Numbered from the stretch's first letter, positions 33,997 to 46,554 are shown. The stretch: 64,000 bases of DNA from Auricularia sp. M13 (GCA_037042915.1 CM073194.1:4464001-4528000), one strand, 5' to 3'. A program made the numbers and translations. The notes: a model not told the origin generated them from the sequence alone.

Positions 33997-35476
33997 TCAT
34001 GGCGCCTCGTCAGGTAAGTGAAGGTCATAGCGGCGCAGCAAGAGCCGCTCGACCCAGCCGGCTTTCGGGAACTTCTTGTCCCACTGGTTGTGGAGGTGCA
34101 CGGAAAAGATCTTGTGTAGCGTGTCGTCGAGCTTGCCGCCCTCGAGCATGCTCGAGCTCCCGCCGCCGCCCCACGACTGCGGGTCGGGCTTGAATGGGTC
34201 GGGAAGGCGGTTGTCCAGCCTGCACGAGCGCGCGTCGGTGAGGCAGAAAGGCAGCACCTTGAACGGTTGGATGCCCGCGGCCATGAGCCGCCGGAACATC
34301 TTGTGGTAGAGCAGCGAGCCCCAGTCTGTCGAGCCCAGGCGCGGCGCGGGCCCGCGAATCATAATATGGAACGCCTCGCAGAGGTACGGAGAGTGCTTGA
34401 AGAAGTGCATGACCGCGCCGTTGAAAGGCTGGTAGATTTTGTCTGGCATGCGTTAGGAAAAGCACACTCAAAGCGCAGGAACGCAGCGCACCATAGCAGT
34501 CCCACTGCGTGACAAATTCGTGCTCCAGCAGCGGCGACATGTCGCGGATGAGCAGCGAGTCCATGTCAATCCACACGCCGCCGTATTCCCATAAGACAAG
34601 CAGTCGGAGCAAGTCGCCGTCGACCCACGCGCGCTCGTCCGTCGAGTCCAGCAAGTGCGATCCCTCGAGCGCGGTGCCCTTCGCGAGGGCGTTCCGGTTG
34701 ATAAGCCGCACCTCGAAGTTGTCTGGGAATGCCTTGAGCCAGCGCGCAACGCGCGGGTTTGTCCGCAGCGAGTCGCCGTTGGTCCAAAGAATCAGCGTGG
34801 CGCGATTCAAATCCTGCGTAGCGAGGAACGACTTGACGAGCCACTCCTGGCGCTCCTCGAACGCAACGAGGTCCAGGCGCCAGTACGTGTGGAAGTACAC
34901 GCGGTCGCCGCCCGGGTACTGCAGCGTCCAGTCGGGCAGCGTTATCGAGTCGTGACCGTGGCCGGGGGGCTGCAGCGGGCGCTGCTGGATGGTGCTGGCA
35001 AAGTCGTAGCAGTCCATTCCGAGACGCATGGGCACGCCCGCCTGAATTTCGTAGCGTTTCGGCGCAAAGGCTGCCGTGATGTTGTACGCCTTCGAGATGC
35101 GAGCTTTCTCAAAGCATCCCGCAAGCGGCTCGACGGGCTTTATTTCGCGAGCTATCCAGGACCGTGGATAGACCATTATCTCAATGTGCAGCTCCCAAAG
35201 CATGTTCAGAAGGAGCCCCAGGCTGAAGATCACAAGTAGCGCCCAGCGAAAGCAAGAGACCAGGGTGCGCGGCCGGTGGACCTTGCACAGTGTCAGGGCC
35301 GTCCAGATGTAATTTTTGACGAATTCCCAGCGCCGACGTGCAGTCTTTGCGCGCCCGGCGCGATGTCGATAGGCCGCTGAATCCGGGGATTCTGTGCGCG
35401 AATTATATCGTGGCGGAGGGTCCCCATAGAGTGGAAGGCGAACGGAGCCCGAGCGCGCCCTGTGCGTCTTATTCAT
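33997..35476 (-). CDS. GT32-type glycosyltransferase, type II membrane protein
   Basis: Two exons (35476-34492 and 34442-33997) are separated by a 49-bp intron; 1,431 nt encode 476 residues. A short cytosolic tail is followed by a signal anchor (WALLVIFSLGLLLNMLWELHI, about residues 70-95). The catalytic core shows LILWTNGDSLRTNP, LLVLWEYGGVWIDMDSLLIRD with the metal-binding DXD (DMD), then FNGAVMHFFKHSP and GSTDWGSLLYHKMF. The family transfers sugars such as mannose or galactose in the Golgi; donor and acceptor cannot be read from sequence. It is head-to-tail with the permease (335 bp apart) and divergent from NUDIX-like paralogue C (195 bp apart). Confidence 0.9.
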
Positions 35477-35671
35477 GGTGGTTGATTGCTGAGTGCTAGT
35501 ACTGAGATTGAGCGCGCTATTGACTTTGAGTACGCGACATGAAGAGTAGCAGCCTGAGAGTCGGGATTTCCCGTCGGATGCATCTAGCCGCTCAGCTACT
35601 GAATGCACTTGAAGTTGGTCTCACCACTGTCTCACCGTCAAACGAATCGCATTTAGCCTGCCTACGCAAGA

Positions 35672-36455
35672 ATGCCTTTTGCCGCCACCATGTTACCAAA
35701 GTCCCAAACGACCACTGGAACACTCCTCTTTGACCCGCGTCTTCCGCCGATACACACCGATTATACGAGCGCCCACTTGGGTAACGCTGGATTTTGCGCT
35801 GCGTCAGTGATTTTTAGCACCCACCTTCTACAAGATGTTGACATCCATCACAGTGACCTGGTGCTCCAGTCCGGCGCTGTCATCGCCAATAGCAAGGGAG
35901 ACGTTCTCTTGCTTGAAGACCTTAGGACGGGGCGCATCGAACTTCCTCGCTCACAAATTCACTCGTCTCTAGAAAGCGTCTTTGACGAGCCGCTCCGTTT
36001 TGTGGAAGAAAAGGTCGACCCCAGCCATTCTTCGTATCGTAGAACGTAATCATCTTTTACAGGCTGGAATACTGGTCGAACGCCTTCCTCTCCTCAAGCA
36101 GAGGCGACGCTATCGGAATCCATTCGTCAAGGAGTATACTTTACTCGAACAGGAGCTCCTATTCGAGAATTATACTACAACTGGCCCATTTGCCATGGGG
36201 ATCGATGTCGTGTACGTCGAGCGGTCAGAGTTGCCAGACGGTCGACAATCGTTTACTTCCTGGTTCGCTGGGTTGGTGCGTGATCAGCCTCAGGGAATGG
36301 TGGAACGCAACGGTGCGCGCCTCCATTTCATGCCCGTGGAGAAAGCCAGGCAGACAGTCCAGGATCCGTACTGTGATCACCTCGCCGCACGGGTTCTGAT
36401 GCTATTTGAGGCGCTCTGGGAAACTACGCAGGCCTCCATGGTCGCACAACAATAA
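35672..36455 (+). CDS. Degenerate NUDIX-fold protein, paralogue C
   Basis: Two exons (35672-36013, 36063-36455) with a 49-bp intron give 735 nt, or 244 residues. It shares SGAVIANSKGDVLLLEDL, ELPRSQ, the intron position after FVEEK, AGILVERLPLLKQ, YTTTGPFAMGIDV and the C-terminal LMLFEALWETT with paralogues A, B and D. Where the NUDIX helix should be (REUXEEXGU) it has LRFVEEKAG, losing one catalytic glutamate and the arginine. A second short intron near 35782-35818 is possible but not needed. Divergent from the glycosyltransferase and in tandem with paralogue D 199 bp downstream. Confidence 0.7.
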
Positions 36456-36654
36456 GTTCTGTTCGCATTTGCAGAGTAATAGTCCACACAGTAACATCGT
36501 CAAAGTATTCATGGAATCTCACATTGATTACCATTCTTCCCTCTGTTCTATGTGTGTGTGCTTTGAATTTCAGGTGGATGTCAATGTGCAATGGTGCAAC
36601 CGTGGTTGAACCGGCTCGGGCAGAGCCAGCTGCTCGTGTCTCCAACAAACCACC

Positions 36655-37436
36655 ATGTCCGACGATCTCCCCTCTCCTGTCGCGGCTTTGGGCAACTCCC
36701 GAATCTACACTATGACACTTTGGGCGGACACGTGCGTATGCTACGCTGCACTACTTACTCTGATCGAGGCTCTGACTTCAGATTGCGCAGCGACACCATC
36801 GTGGAAACCGGCGCTGTCGTCGTTGAGCGGCAAAGTGACCGCGTTCTGTTGGTGTACGATGAGCGCCGCAAAACGCACACTCTTCCCAGGAGCAGAATGG
36901 ACGATGTCGAGGCATTGATGAAGTCGCCACTGCATGGTCTCGAAACGAAGGCTCGTCTTGCTTCTAGCTGTTGCCATACTCTCCAAACAGTTAACCCTGT
37001 ACCTCAGATTGGCCGCCCATGCTCTCGCCTCCCTCTACCGCGCTTGTCCAAACACTACATCGTCCCACCCAATAAAAACTGGGACGAACTCCGGGCCACC
37101 GTACATTATACGCCATCCGAGCTCACTACAGACCCGTTTTTCGTATCCTGTAGCACAGAATGGCACAAGACCGATGATCCATGGCCGTACGGCTTCCAAG
37201 TTCTCACATTTTGGTACGGCGGCTACATCGATGTCGACAGTCCCGAACAGCTTTCGTCGGCCGATGCACTCGATTCACAGCAGCAGCAGCCGCCATACCT
37301 TCTTTTGCCACTGCAGGATGCTTTGGAGCGAATTAAAGACAAAGATGGGCCAGCTTACAAGGCCTTATACTTGTTCGATCCTATCTGGCGGGCGGCAACG
37401 CAGGGCGTCGACCAGAATGCAGCAGTCTCGTCGTAG
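36655..37436 (+). CDS. Degenerate NUDIX-fold protein, paralogue D
   Basis: Two exons (36655-36731, 36782-37436) with a 50-bp intron give 732 nt, or 243 residues. It reads MSDDLPSPVAALGNSRIYT.., then LRSDTIVETGAVVVERQSDRVLLVYD, TLPRSRMDDVEALMKSPL, LPLPRLSKHYIVP, TTDPFFVSCSTEW and a C-terminal ALYLFDPIW. The segment ARLASS..QIGRPC has no match in the paralogues and may be an unrecognised or retained intron; it is in frame. The NUDIX catalytic box is absent. Length agrees with A and C (243-252 residues). Confidence 0.7.
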
Positions 37437-37745
37437 CCTTGTCCCATTCCTGCGGTCTCAATACAGATTTAAAACACCTTAAGCTTGCACTTAAACCTTT
37501 AGACAGACTTGAAATACTGTGTCACAAATGCACGATTATGGGCGACGTTTAAGCTGCGGCGACACGCTTTGAAACCCCGACATTGCACCTTGATACCGGG
37601 CTTCTTGCAGCATGACACCGTACGTAGCGTTGACCGCCGCATCGCCCAAGGTGCCATGACCACATTCACGGATTACCTGCTGAATCTTCGCCGCTCAGCG
37701 ACCGACATGCGAGCATTTGGCCTGGGCTCTTGGCTCGGGTGCAGT
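37437..37745. other. Intergenic between paralogue D and a transposon
   Basis: About 300 bp with no gene recognised. The 3-bp target duplication AGT (37743-37745) marks its end. Confidence 0.5.
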
Positions 37746-39031
37746 CACTGTGGGGGCGGAACCGGCTGGTCAGCATACGGCAAACCAGCCGTCACCCTGC
37801 TGGTCCATAACCGGCGCCCAACTTGTTTTCAGCAAAATCTGCTTCATTTGAGCAGGCAGGCTGCTGGTTTCTGCCGGCGGATTTTCAGACGGAAAATGAA
37901 ACAAATCAGACGGTGTTGCATTTTCGAGTCCTGCTGGTTTAACACAGGTTGGCGTCTGGAAATGCTCATGTCGGCCAATTTACTCGTCCAGGCACATGGA
38001 ACAGATATAGAAGTAAATTGAGTGTATTACTGCATGACATGGCGGACACGATGTATGTACAATGGCGGGGTACTACCAGCGGGCGGCACACACTCGCGCC
38101 CGCGCTGCAATCTGCATCCAGCGCGCCCACCGGCGTCCGCAGTCGCCGGAGCAGGTGTAATAAGGGATGAACAATGCTACCCCAACGTCAGCATGAGACA
38201 AATCTGGGTTTGAGAAGGGGCAACGGACCATAGAAAGGTGGATAGCGAAGTTGACGATGCTGTATTCGACGCGGGGTCAGATGCATGTCTGTGACGAATA
38301 CCAAGGACTACGAAAGGCCTTGTGCAGAAGAAACCATGCGGAACTGAGAAAGCGAAGTCATTAGCTGCGGTTAGACGAAAGGACTGGTGCTCACTGGGTC
38401 TACGACGGTGACGAACAGACGAGAAGACTGTGGCAGAAAGCATCAAAGAGTATAAAACACAGGCAATAGAATCAAGGCATACTAAAAAGAGTCGGAAAAC
38501 TCTGGAGGGCTGCTTAAAGCTCTGGAGGACTGCTCAAACGGGGAGTTCCTTGGACTGGGCCGCCAGCGCAGAGACAGCGCAACATTGCAGTCAAGCGCAC
38601 GGGGGCCAGCCGTGGGTCTGGCTGCAATACTGCACTGTATCGGCTAGGCAAAACAGCGCCAGATGAGCGTTGCAGGCAACGCACGAGTCGGCTGTGTGTC
38701 GGGGAGCGCAAAGTGGTTGGGTCGGACTCTGAAAGTAGAGTCCGTGATGTGATGCCGGCCGTTCAGCCGGGTCAACGTGTCTTTGCTGTTTCGCGCATGT
38801 ATTGATGCTAGGAGGCCCGTCATTTCGCTAAAAATGAGTCATAGACCATTTCTCTTATATTTTCCTGGAGGTTTTTTATGTGGTTTGAAAATCATGCGGC
38901 ATCCGACTCGTTTCCAGCAGCCTACAAAACCAGCCGGAAACCAGCCGGCGCCAAAAGCAGCAGGTGAACTGCTGTTTGTGCGTTTCCAGTCGTTTGACGG
39001 CTGCTCAGCAGCCGGTGCTCCCCCCACAGTG
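37746..39031 (+). mobile_element. 1,286-bp CACTG-ended DNA transposon, non-autonomous, copy 1
   Basis: It begins CACTGTGGGGG and ends CCCCCCACAGTG, with inverted similarity continuing into ACCGGCTG/CAGCCGGT. A 3-bp duplication AGT flanks it (37743-37745, 39032-39034). CACTA/EnSpm-type elements carry CACTA or CACTG ends and 2-4 bp duplications. No transposase frame is visible. It is clearly the same family as 55655-56931, which is inserted in the opposite orientation. Confidence 0.88.
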
Positions 39032-39034
39032 AGT

Positions 39035-39453
39035 TCCATAGCCGGCTCTCGTGTCTATCGCTGCCGAAGGGACAAAATCAGTGTGTATCAGGCTACATAT
39101 TCGATAGATCTGACCCTGGACGCCTTGATACCGAATATTCAATAACCACCTTACTTTATCATGGCTTTGTCATAGTGAAAATGCATGCTCTGACAAAACC
39201 CCTAATGCTTGGTCATCATTGTGTCTGTCGGACATGCAGCACTGCATTACTTAGTTGTCTCATAATGGCAATGTGCAGAAGTGGTTGAGACGCCGACTCT
39301 GGGTGTAAGGTACTACTCGCAGTGACAGAGGGCGATTGTACGCAGGGCCTTTGCTATTTTGAGCGCATGAATTTCCTTTCCTTTCCTTTCCTGATCCTTT
39401 CCTTTCTGGGCGAAACGCCGGGCGTCAGCGGCCACTGACAAATTGATTGGCAG
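39035..39453. other. Intergenic, upstream region of the single-TM protein gene
   Basis: Holds a TTTCC pentanucleotide tract (about 39370-39404) shortly before the gene. Nothing else is recognised. Confidence 0.5.
39370..39404. repeat. TTTCC microsatellite
   Basis: Three consecutive TTTCC units, then CTGATCC, then two more; lies about 50 bp before the ATG of the following gene. Confidence 0.8.
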
Positions 39454-41397
39454 ATGCATGCGACGCGCCCGGGCGCAGTTGTAACTCTGTTTCTTCTCTT
39501 GTCGCGATTCTCTGCAACCGCCCGCGCGATGGCGGTGTCTCCGAGGGCGACGGCAGCGCTCGCGCCTTATAACGTTACGCTTTCTTCTGCTAGTCCGTTG
39601 TTCTTGTAAGTGCCTGCTAGCTTGGGCTTGGCTACCACAGCCCACGCTTTCTCCAGATACGCGCCCTCACGAGATACGGATGTGACCCAGGTTCGTTCTT
39701 GTTGCGAATCTATGAAGAGAGCTACAAGCTGATATACTTGCAGGGCTGGAACGCATCGTATACTGGCGCAGATGGCCCCGGCGCAAAGGGTCTACCGCCC
39801 ACGGACGGCGTGGCTTTCCGACGTACGCAGGCCGCAGGGTCGCGTGTCTCGTTCAGCTTCGAGGGTACGCCAACTTATACCTCCATCCAGCCACTCTGAC
39901 ATTGTTCTCAGGCACAGGGCTTTATCTTTGCTTCGACTCAGGCGGCGCATCCTTCGCCTTGACACTGGACGGCAACATTGTGGACACCACCACCTCCGCA
40001 GCAAACGAGCGTGTCTGCGAGCAGGCAAAAGGCGAGGCGGATACGCTGCTGTATGCAAACGGCCTCGATTATGGCTCGCATTCGGCGCTCTTGCAAGTGG
40101 CCGCCTCTGCCGAGCGCGAGTTCCGCTTCTTCGGCGGCGCTCTGGAGATTGGCGTCCAGACGGGCGGCAAGGTCGTTGACGACAGCCGGGTAATAGACGA
40201 TCAGGATGGTTAGTCCAGTGCTATTTCTTCTCGTGGCCTACGCGGCGGAGACTGACACCATGCGTAGCGGGTTGGATACTCGCTCCGGGGCGCGGCGGCG
40301 GGCAATGGGATACGGAGACCAGCGACCGCCTCTTCAATGTAACTGCCACATTCGAATGCAACTACGGCAGCGCTCAGTCTGCAGCCTACAAATTTACTGG
40401 CGCGGGCGGCGTGGTGTACCTCGGCGGCGTCGGACCCGATTCTCACGGATTCAGCGTACAGCTCGACGACCGGGATCCTGTCAACCTCGACGCAACGAGC
40501 ACTTGGCACGACGGCAGTGCCGCGTTCTTCGTAGCCAGCGCGCTCGACCCTGCTAAAGAACACACAATCACCGTTCGGAATTTCAACAGCGATGTACCAG
40601 ACTGCAATCTCGACAAGTTCTGCTGCACTTCAATCGACGGGCTGCAGCTGCTTCGTGCAGGAAAGGATGATTTACCGTACGTGCACGCTCCGCGTACTCT
40701 TTCCGTTTTCGCTCACGACAGTTTTGACAGCGCTTCATCGCAAGATCCCGACAGTGACGGACAACAAGGCCCGAGTCCTGATGGTGGTTCTTCATCGAAG
40801 AAGTCCAATACGGCCGCCATCGCCGGCGGCGTCGTGGGCGGGGTAGTAGCTGGCCTGCTTATTGCTCTGCTCGCATTCTTTCTGCTGCGTCGGCGGCGGC
40901 GCAGACGAGAGCGCGATGAGCAGCAGTCGATTGACGGGCACGCGCCAATGACAGATGCCCACCTCGCGCGACCGTGGGTGGCTCCGCCGCTGCAGGCCGC
41001 ATCGCATTCGCAGGTCGGCAGCTCGGACGTGTCGAATCCCGCAGCGGGGGGCGCTGTGGGCCCGGACGGCCACTGGAGCCCGTACGGCACGATGAGCAAC
41101 ACCAGCGCCGGCATGCCGGGAGCCGTCGTCGCGACCGGCGACCGCAAGCAGCGGAACGGTCCCGGGCCCGTGTACCACAGCGTCAGCCAAAGTCAAAGTC
41201 AGGTGCACTTAAACGCCCAGTATGCGCCCAGCGCCGCGGGAGGCTCGTCAGACAGCGCGCTGGCGCCTGGTGCGCCGCGGCTTGCGCAGGAGGATCTCGA
41301 GCAGGTGCTCGCGTTTGTCGCGCAGCGCATGGATGGCGGTCGCGCGCCCGTCGCGAGCGCACATGAACCGGAGGAGCTGCCACAATATCGCGGATAG
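39454..41397 (+). CDS. Secreted-domain single-TM protein, wall-sensor-like layout
   Basis: Five exons (39454-39605, 39657-39690, 39744-39864, 39912-40208, 40268-41397) total 1,734 nt, or 577 residues. A signal peptide (VVTLFLLLSRFSATARA) is followed by an extracellular part with two repeat-like beta-rich domains (GWNASYTGADG..YLCFDSGG.. and FTGAGGVVYLGGVG..VNLDATSTW). Next come a Ser/Pro/Gly linker, one TM helix (IAGGVVGGVVAGLLIALLAF) and an Arg-rich stop-transfer LLRRRRRRRE. The cytosolic tail is disordered. The layout is common in basidiomycete membrane proteins of unknown role; the TM-tail half resembles Mid2-like wall sensors in design only. Confidence 0.85.
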
Positions 41398-41780
41398 GAT
41401 GCATAGTGTCGGATGGATGGAATGACCTCATGAATCTGAATGCTCTCGGTTTCCAGCGTGCTTGCCGTTTGTGTGTACTTAACATACGCTATCTATATTT
41501 CTCACACGTAGAGGCGTAAGGCGTAATCATTAGTATTAGTTGGCTCCTGATAATCGTCCTGCAGCCCTATCTTGTTCTGCGAGGGTGATACGGATATTAT
41601 TATAATGTAAAGATAGACTGTCTGTACGGACGATCGTGCTGGGACTTGGAGAAGACGAGAAGTTTGAGACGAGCATCGTGGGCAGGGATTAGAGCGTGCA
41701 GTGATCCCATTGATCTAATCGAGAACAAGTTGTGGGGGAGTAATTTCACGCACGATTCAGGTTGGCCGCGGGAGGGTGTC
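41398..41780. other. Convergent 3' intergenic region
   Basis: AT-rich and shared by the 3' ends of the single-TM gene and the kinase-like gene. No gene is seen. Confidence 0.6.
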
Positions 41781-43179
41781 TCAGTGCGGGGTCTCCTGGC
41801 GTTTGATGAAGAATGACTTAACGACGTTCCAGAGTAAACGAGAGATGAACTTAGTCTTTGAATACTGTTTGAGCATGAAAGGTGCAAGCTTGGTCAGGGG
41901 ACCACATGCGTCAATGATCTCGTTCAACCGCGCGAGCTTTTTCGGTGCGGTCAACCTGTCGCGTGGATTCGGGCGTGTGAGCTCTTCAATGAGCGGCACG
42001 AGCGCGTCAAAACCCCTGTCGACCTGATCCAAGAAAATCATTAGACATCCTGAACGAAGATTTGCCGGTACATACGCTGACACAGTTCTGCAGCATGCAG
42101 CCGAAGATGAAGATGTCGAACGCGAAGGGGTCGTAGGGGATCGTCTCCCAAACCTCGGGCACGTCACGGTACTGCACGCGCGTCCCCACCACGAGCTGCC
42201 GCTCAGCGAAGCTCGGAAACACGCTCGACTCGCCGAAGTCGATGTAGTAGAACCGCACGGGGGCGACGGACCGGTTGAGGATCACGATTTTCCGTTTCTC
42301 TCCGTCCAGAGTACGGTACGAACGGGCGCCGAGCGAGTTCTCAGCGTTCCAGCCGGAGGGTATGATCTTCATGGCGTCGATCATGACATTGCAATCGTTA
42401 ATGTCTCTGGATTATTGACGCAGTGTGCTCAGAATTCTACTCGACTAGGGCCGAGTCTGATATGACAGCACTCACCGATGCGCCACGTTGTGCTCGTGCA
42501 GAAACACGAGGCCTTCAGCTAACTGGACAAAGCTCTGCATCTGCTCGCCCATTGTGTCCGGCGGGAGCGAATGCATGTCTCGCAGGAGGGGAAGGACCAT
42601 GATCCAATACGCTTCGCCGTCGAGCGTCGGAGGCGGATAGAGAACGTCGAGCAGGGGACAGCAATGGTTGCGCTGATCGGAGCGCAGCGGCTCAGAGGAC
42701 AGGTGCGCAACGATATCCATCTCTCGCATGCCGCAGCGCTTCAGCCAGACCTGCGCGCCATCCTCGATCCACGTCGCCGGTATGACTTTCGGAGAACTGC
42801 AATGTGCTGAGTCCGGTTGTTGCGTATTCTAGACTTCAATGAAAAATATCGTGAAAGTCGTCGTCTGCGCACAGTTTATCCACAGCTAGATCTCTGACCC
42901 AAGAGGGCACCAGCCCGGATCGTATCGCCGATGCAATGCGTAGCCGTGCGCGACCAGCCAAGGCTACCAGCGTATCCAGCCGTATGCCCGTAAAGAGATT
43001 TCAGGACGGAAGGTGAGCGAGTGTGTGCCGTATTCCTCTAGCGTGCGCCGCGGTAAGCTCTCGTATAGGCCAATGGTGGACTTGTAGTCCTCCCAGTCGC
43101 CAGTGCGCGCAACACGCTTCGCGAATGCGCTGGATTTATGGTCTGCGTCCGCGGCTCGAGGGGGACAAGTAGCAGACAT
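41781..43179 (-). CDS. Protein kinase-like protein of a fungal family
   Basis: Starts at ATG 43179 (MSATCPPRAADADHKSSAF..). A long intron (about 180 bp) joins RAYGWIR to SPKVIPATWIEDGAQVWLKRCGMREM, whose WLK carries the lysine expected of a kinase. Then come LPLLRDM, FLHEHNVAHRDCNVMID (catalytic HRD loop, split by an intron after HR) and FYYIDFGES (DFG). VPEVWETIPYDPFAFDIFIFG follows, then a tail ending ETPH at 41781. HRD and DFG are present, so activity is possible, but no glycine-rich loop is visible. This family is expanded in Agaricomycetes and its substrates are unknown. Confidence 0.8.
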
Positions 43180-46100
43180 AGCGGTCAGGTTGGCTGTGGA
43201 GTCGGAGTATGGGGGCGCAAAGACAAGGATACGACGCTTTATAGCCTGGCGGGCGAATGGAGTACGATGGCCGCCGAATCGTAAAGCACGAAGCATGATG
43301 CATGTGCCCAAAGCGTCTGTGCAAATGCACTGCAAGCGAACCCTGAAGCTTGAAGCCGTGAAACGTAGCTTCTATCGCCGGTGCAAAGTGCTGTGATAGC
43401 TAATAGCCTACAGCGCCGAATGTAAATCCGTTATATACAGCAGTTTGCGGCAGTGATAAGTGTTTTTGCCTGAGCAGATCAGCGCCCTGAGCAAGCACAG
43501 GAAATGTGGGCGAATCATCAGAAGAGGAAGTGGACACGATTTGCAAGTCCGCATCGGCGTGTCCTGTCGTCGTCCCCGTCCGTCTTTTTTCTGTCCTTTC
43601 TTTTTATGCCGTACCAAAATTGCCACATCCGCAGCGCCGCGTTCTGTCAAGCGCAGAAAGGGGCTGCTCTGCCAAAGCGTCACTGCCAGTGGAGGCCGGT
43701 TGGTCCAAGACTCTGGACAGTCGGTGCTACTGCAGTCACCAGTGCCATCCGTTGGCTCCCCGTCACCATCAGTCCGTCTGTCTGTCTGCTTGTGGATAGT
43801 TACTTCTCTCACTCATGGTTCGCGGCTTGTGAATCAGTGCGCCGGCGGTTCAACGCTTTCTTCGCGCTAGCGCTGGTAGGCTCCGATATCGATTTCGAAT
43901 TCGTATCCTTCGCGAATCGCGATTAAAATGTGACAGAACGCGAAGGACATATGCCTGCGACCTGTATCAGCTCCTCTGGGATGTGTTGTTGTGCTCCAGG
44001 ACCACCTCTCTCCTCGTACACTTGCAGCTCTCAGCAACATGAGGTTGCATCGCGAGCTTCTTCACATCGTGGAAAGGCTCGGAGCCGTGCTCAGCTTCGA
44101 CGGATTCAAACCGGATGTCGCCATGCGTCCTCTGCACGAATGCTTCCCGGCGCCCGCGGAGTTTCTGGTCGACGTCTCGCGCTGCAGTGATCTGAATTTC
44201 TTTATCGACAAAAGCATGCAGCATTCCCGTCTGCTGAAGAATTGCTTGCATTTGGCTTCTGCGTCCCTCAGGACTTGTGAGGAACATATGTCGCCTTCCG
44301 AACCCTCTGTTGCACCAGTTTGAGATCGATGATCATGATCGGACATTGCGCATCAAGCAACACCGTGACATATGTACCTGTCCGCAATGGTAGACGGGCG
44401 CGCAGGACAATGCGAACGCCGGAGATCCAGGTAGCGCTAATCGGTACCGACTCAGGGACTTGGTAGGTTCTTTGAGGCTGTATCTGACCCTTCCCTGCGC
44501 GAGGCGTGGAGATGGATGAGATCGCAGCGGCGCCCAGTGCCGCGGTAACCCGATTGTGGATAGCGGCTTCATGTGGACCAAAGATCTACAGGCCTGCGGC
44601 CGCGCACAGCGCCACGCTGTGCAAAAACAATGTTCAGCACTCCCTTTGTACTGTCGCACGTGCACGCGGCGGGACTGGACAGCTGCGATCGTGCTGAATA
44701 CCGCAACGATTTGCTTCCAAATAGTAGCCACAATGCGCCCATTCCCTGGCAGCGCACATGATGCTGTGAATGTCAAGATTTCGATGGTGGAATTGGAAAT
44801 GACGCGACCAACTCAGTCCCCGTATCGACGTTAGTTTATCCAATGCGTGCACATGGTCGTTTCGCCGAAGGGGGAAGAGACTGACCGTTTCTGCGCCGAG
44901 TAAGAAGCGAGCTTGGGAGATTATCTGTCAGCCGTCATCATAAAACGAGTTGGTGGCACTTCGTGGTGATCGACGAAACCATAGGAGCGGGTTTTCAAAT
45001 GCCCTCCCTGAAAAGCTATGAAAAGCCATCGTTGTATGTTCGGAATTGTTCCATTACGTTTTCTTATCTCTGGATGGAGGGCGTCGGCGCTAATATGACG
45101 TGATCAGTATCTGAAACGGCTGTCAAGAGTAGTACGTTTCATGCTAGCCTTCTTTCACTTCTGTAAATCCCGTTTTGCTCTGGAGCGGCTATCAGCCGCT
45201 CCGGCCGCTCCGCTGCTCTGGCAGATATCAGAGCAGCCAAAGCAACCACAGCCATGAGCCACACCGCTGCGTTGTCGGGCACCAGGTCGAAGTGTACTAC
45301 AAAACTCGAAAAAAATGATCATAATCCATTTTGTTCCAAATGACGAGACACCGAGTTTCCGCATGGTGTCCAAAAACATGATTTTTATGACTTAGCACCT
45401 TGGAGAGGCCGGTGCTCGACCATCGGAGGGTTTCGGGCAAATCGGGGCGCGAAAAATTTTCACAAGTCCGCCCAAGTGCGCAGTCGCAAAGGAGGACTGA
45501 CCTTTGGTCGGAGTCTAAAACGCCCCTTTCCCTTCCACCCACACGTCGTCGCTGCTGACGGAGGTCCTCAGCGTACCAGCGCACCTCTCCCCACCATCGG
45601 CTCCTTTGCAGATAGTTTCTTGCGCTCAGACGACCCTTCTGGTGCTTCGTGGCTCGTGCTATTTGGCTTGCTGTTGGGCTGTTTTCTGCACTTGGGCTAA
45701 CGTCTTCCGTTTTTGCTTCGTGGTGCTTTGCTCGGCTTGTTGCTTGTTCTCTGCTGGCTACAACCTACTAGTAACTAACTGTCTTTTTTCAGGAATACTC
45801 GATTTGCTGGCGCCGCGTCACGGTATGTCGCTCATTGTGCACTGCGCCCAACAGCCGCTAACATTTTCTTTTCAGATCGCCGACGGCCTGTATCGTGCGT
45901 TTCGGCGTCGTGGAGGTGGCGGCCTTGGCATGTGGTACGTCTGACGCATCCGTCCCTTTTATTCATTCTCTTACACTATATGCACCCTTCAGGCTGCATA
46001 CCGTACGCTCGGTTTTGGACCCTCGAGCGAGTTTGATTTTTTTATTGCTGTATCTCGTCGAGCTGTCACGCAATCGATTTTTTTTTCTTGCCATATTCTG

Positions 46101-46554
46101 TCCTTCGCGTGAAATGTAAAGCAAGTGAAAACAGTAACTAGCAAGCCATATAATGGTATATATCGTAGGGGGTGCTCCAGCGTGCTCCAGAGCATGCCAG
46201 AGCAGCCAGTCGCTGCTCTAAAGGGGGGGGTTATCTTCCGCGCTCTGCCGCTCCAGAGCGCACAGAGCGCGCCAGAGCGAAGGTCAAATTTACAGAAGCA
46301 GCCGTTTGTTCTCGAGTCCGCTTTTATCGAAAATTCCAACAATTTGATTGAGAAACGTTCAAGACGAACTGAGAACGATCGAACTACATACAATATAGCC
46401 CCAAAAGCCTGTCATGAAGCTCCCTAGTTTTTCTGGCGCAGTTAGTGCTGCACGGCAACCGAACTTTGTTCGGGTGACACTCCATTTGACCGCTTGCTAT
46501 GTTTGTCCACCGGACACTGTCCGCTGCTTGGTCTTGGCCATCGCGTTCTAGTAG
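43180..46554. other. Long intergenic/repeat-like stretch
   Basis: No confident gene. It includes a weak 95-codon candidate at 44039 and clusters of GCTCTGGAGC/GCTCCAGAGC words in inverted arrangement at 45176-45235 and 46165-46285. Short pseudo-exons occur between 45560 and 46110. The lower part could be an unrecognised non-autonomous element. Confidence 0.45.
44039..44323 (+). CDS. Possible small unknown protein
   Basis: 94 residues from the ATG at 44039 (MRLHRELLHIVERLGAVLSF..) with a balanced composition. No domain or conserved neighbour is seen. The minus strand is also open across this stretch, so the call is weak. Confidence 0.2.
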   Translation: MRLHRELLHIVERLGAVLSFDGFKPDVAMRPLHECFPAPAEFLVDVSRCSDLNFFIDKSMQHSRLLKNCLHLASASLRTCEEHMSPSEPSVAPV

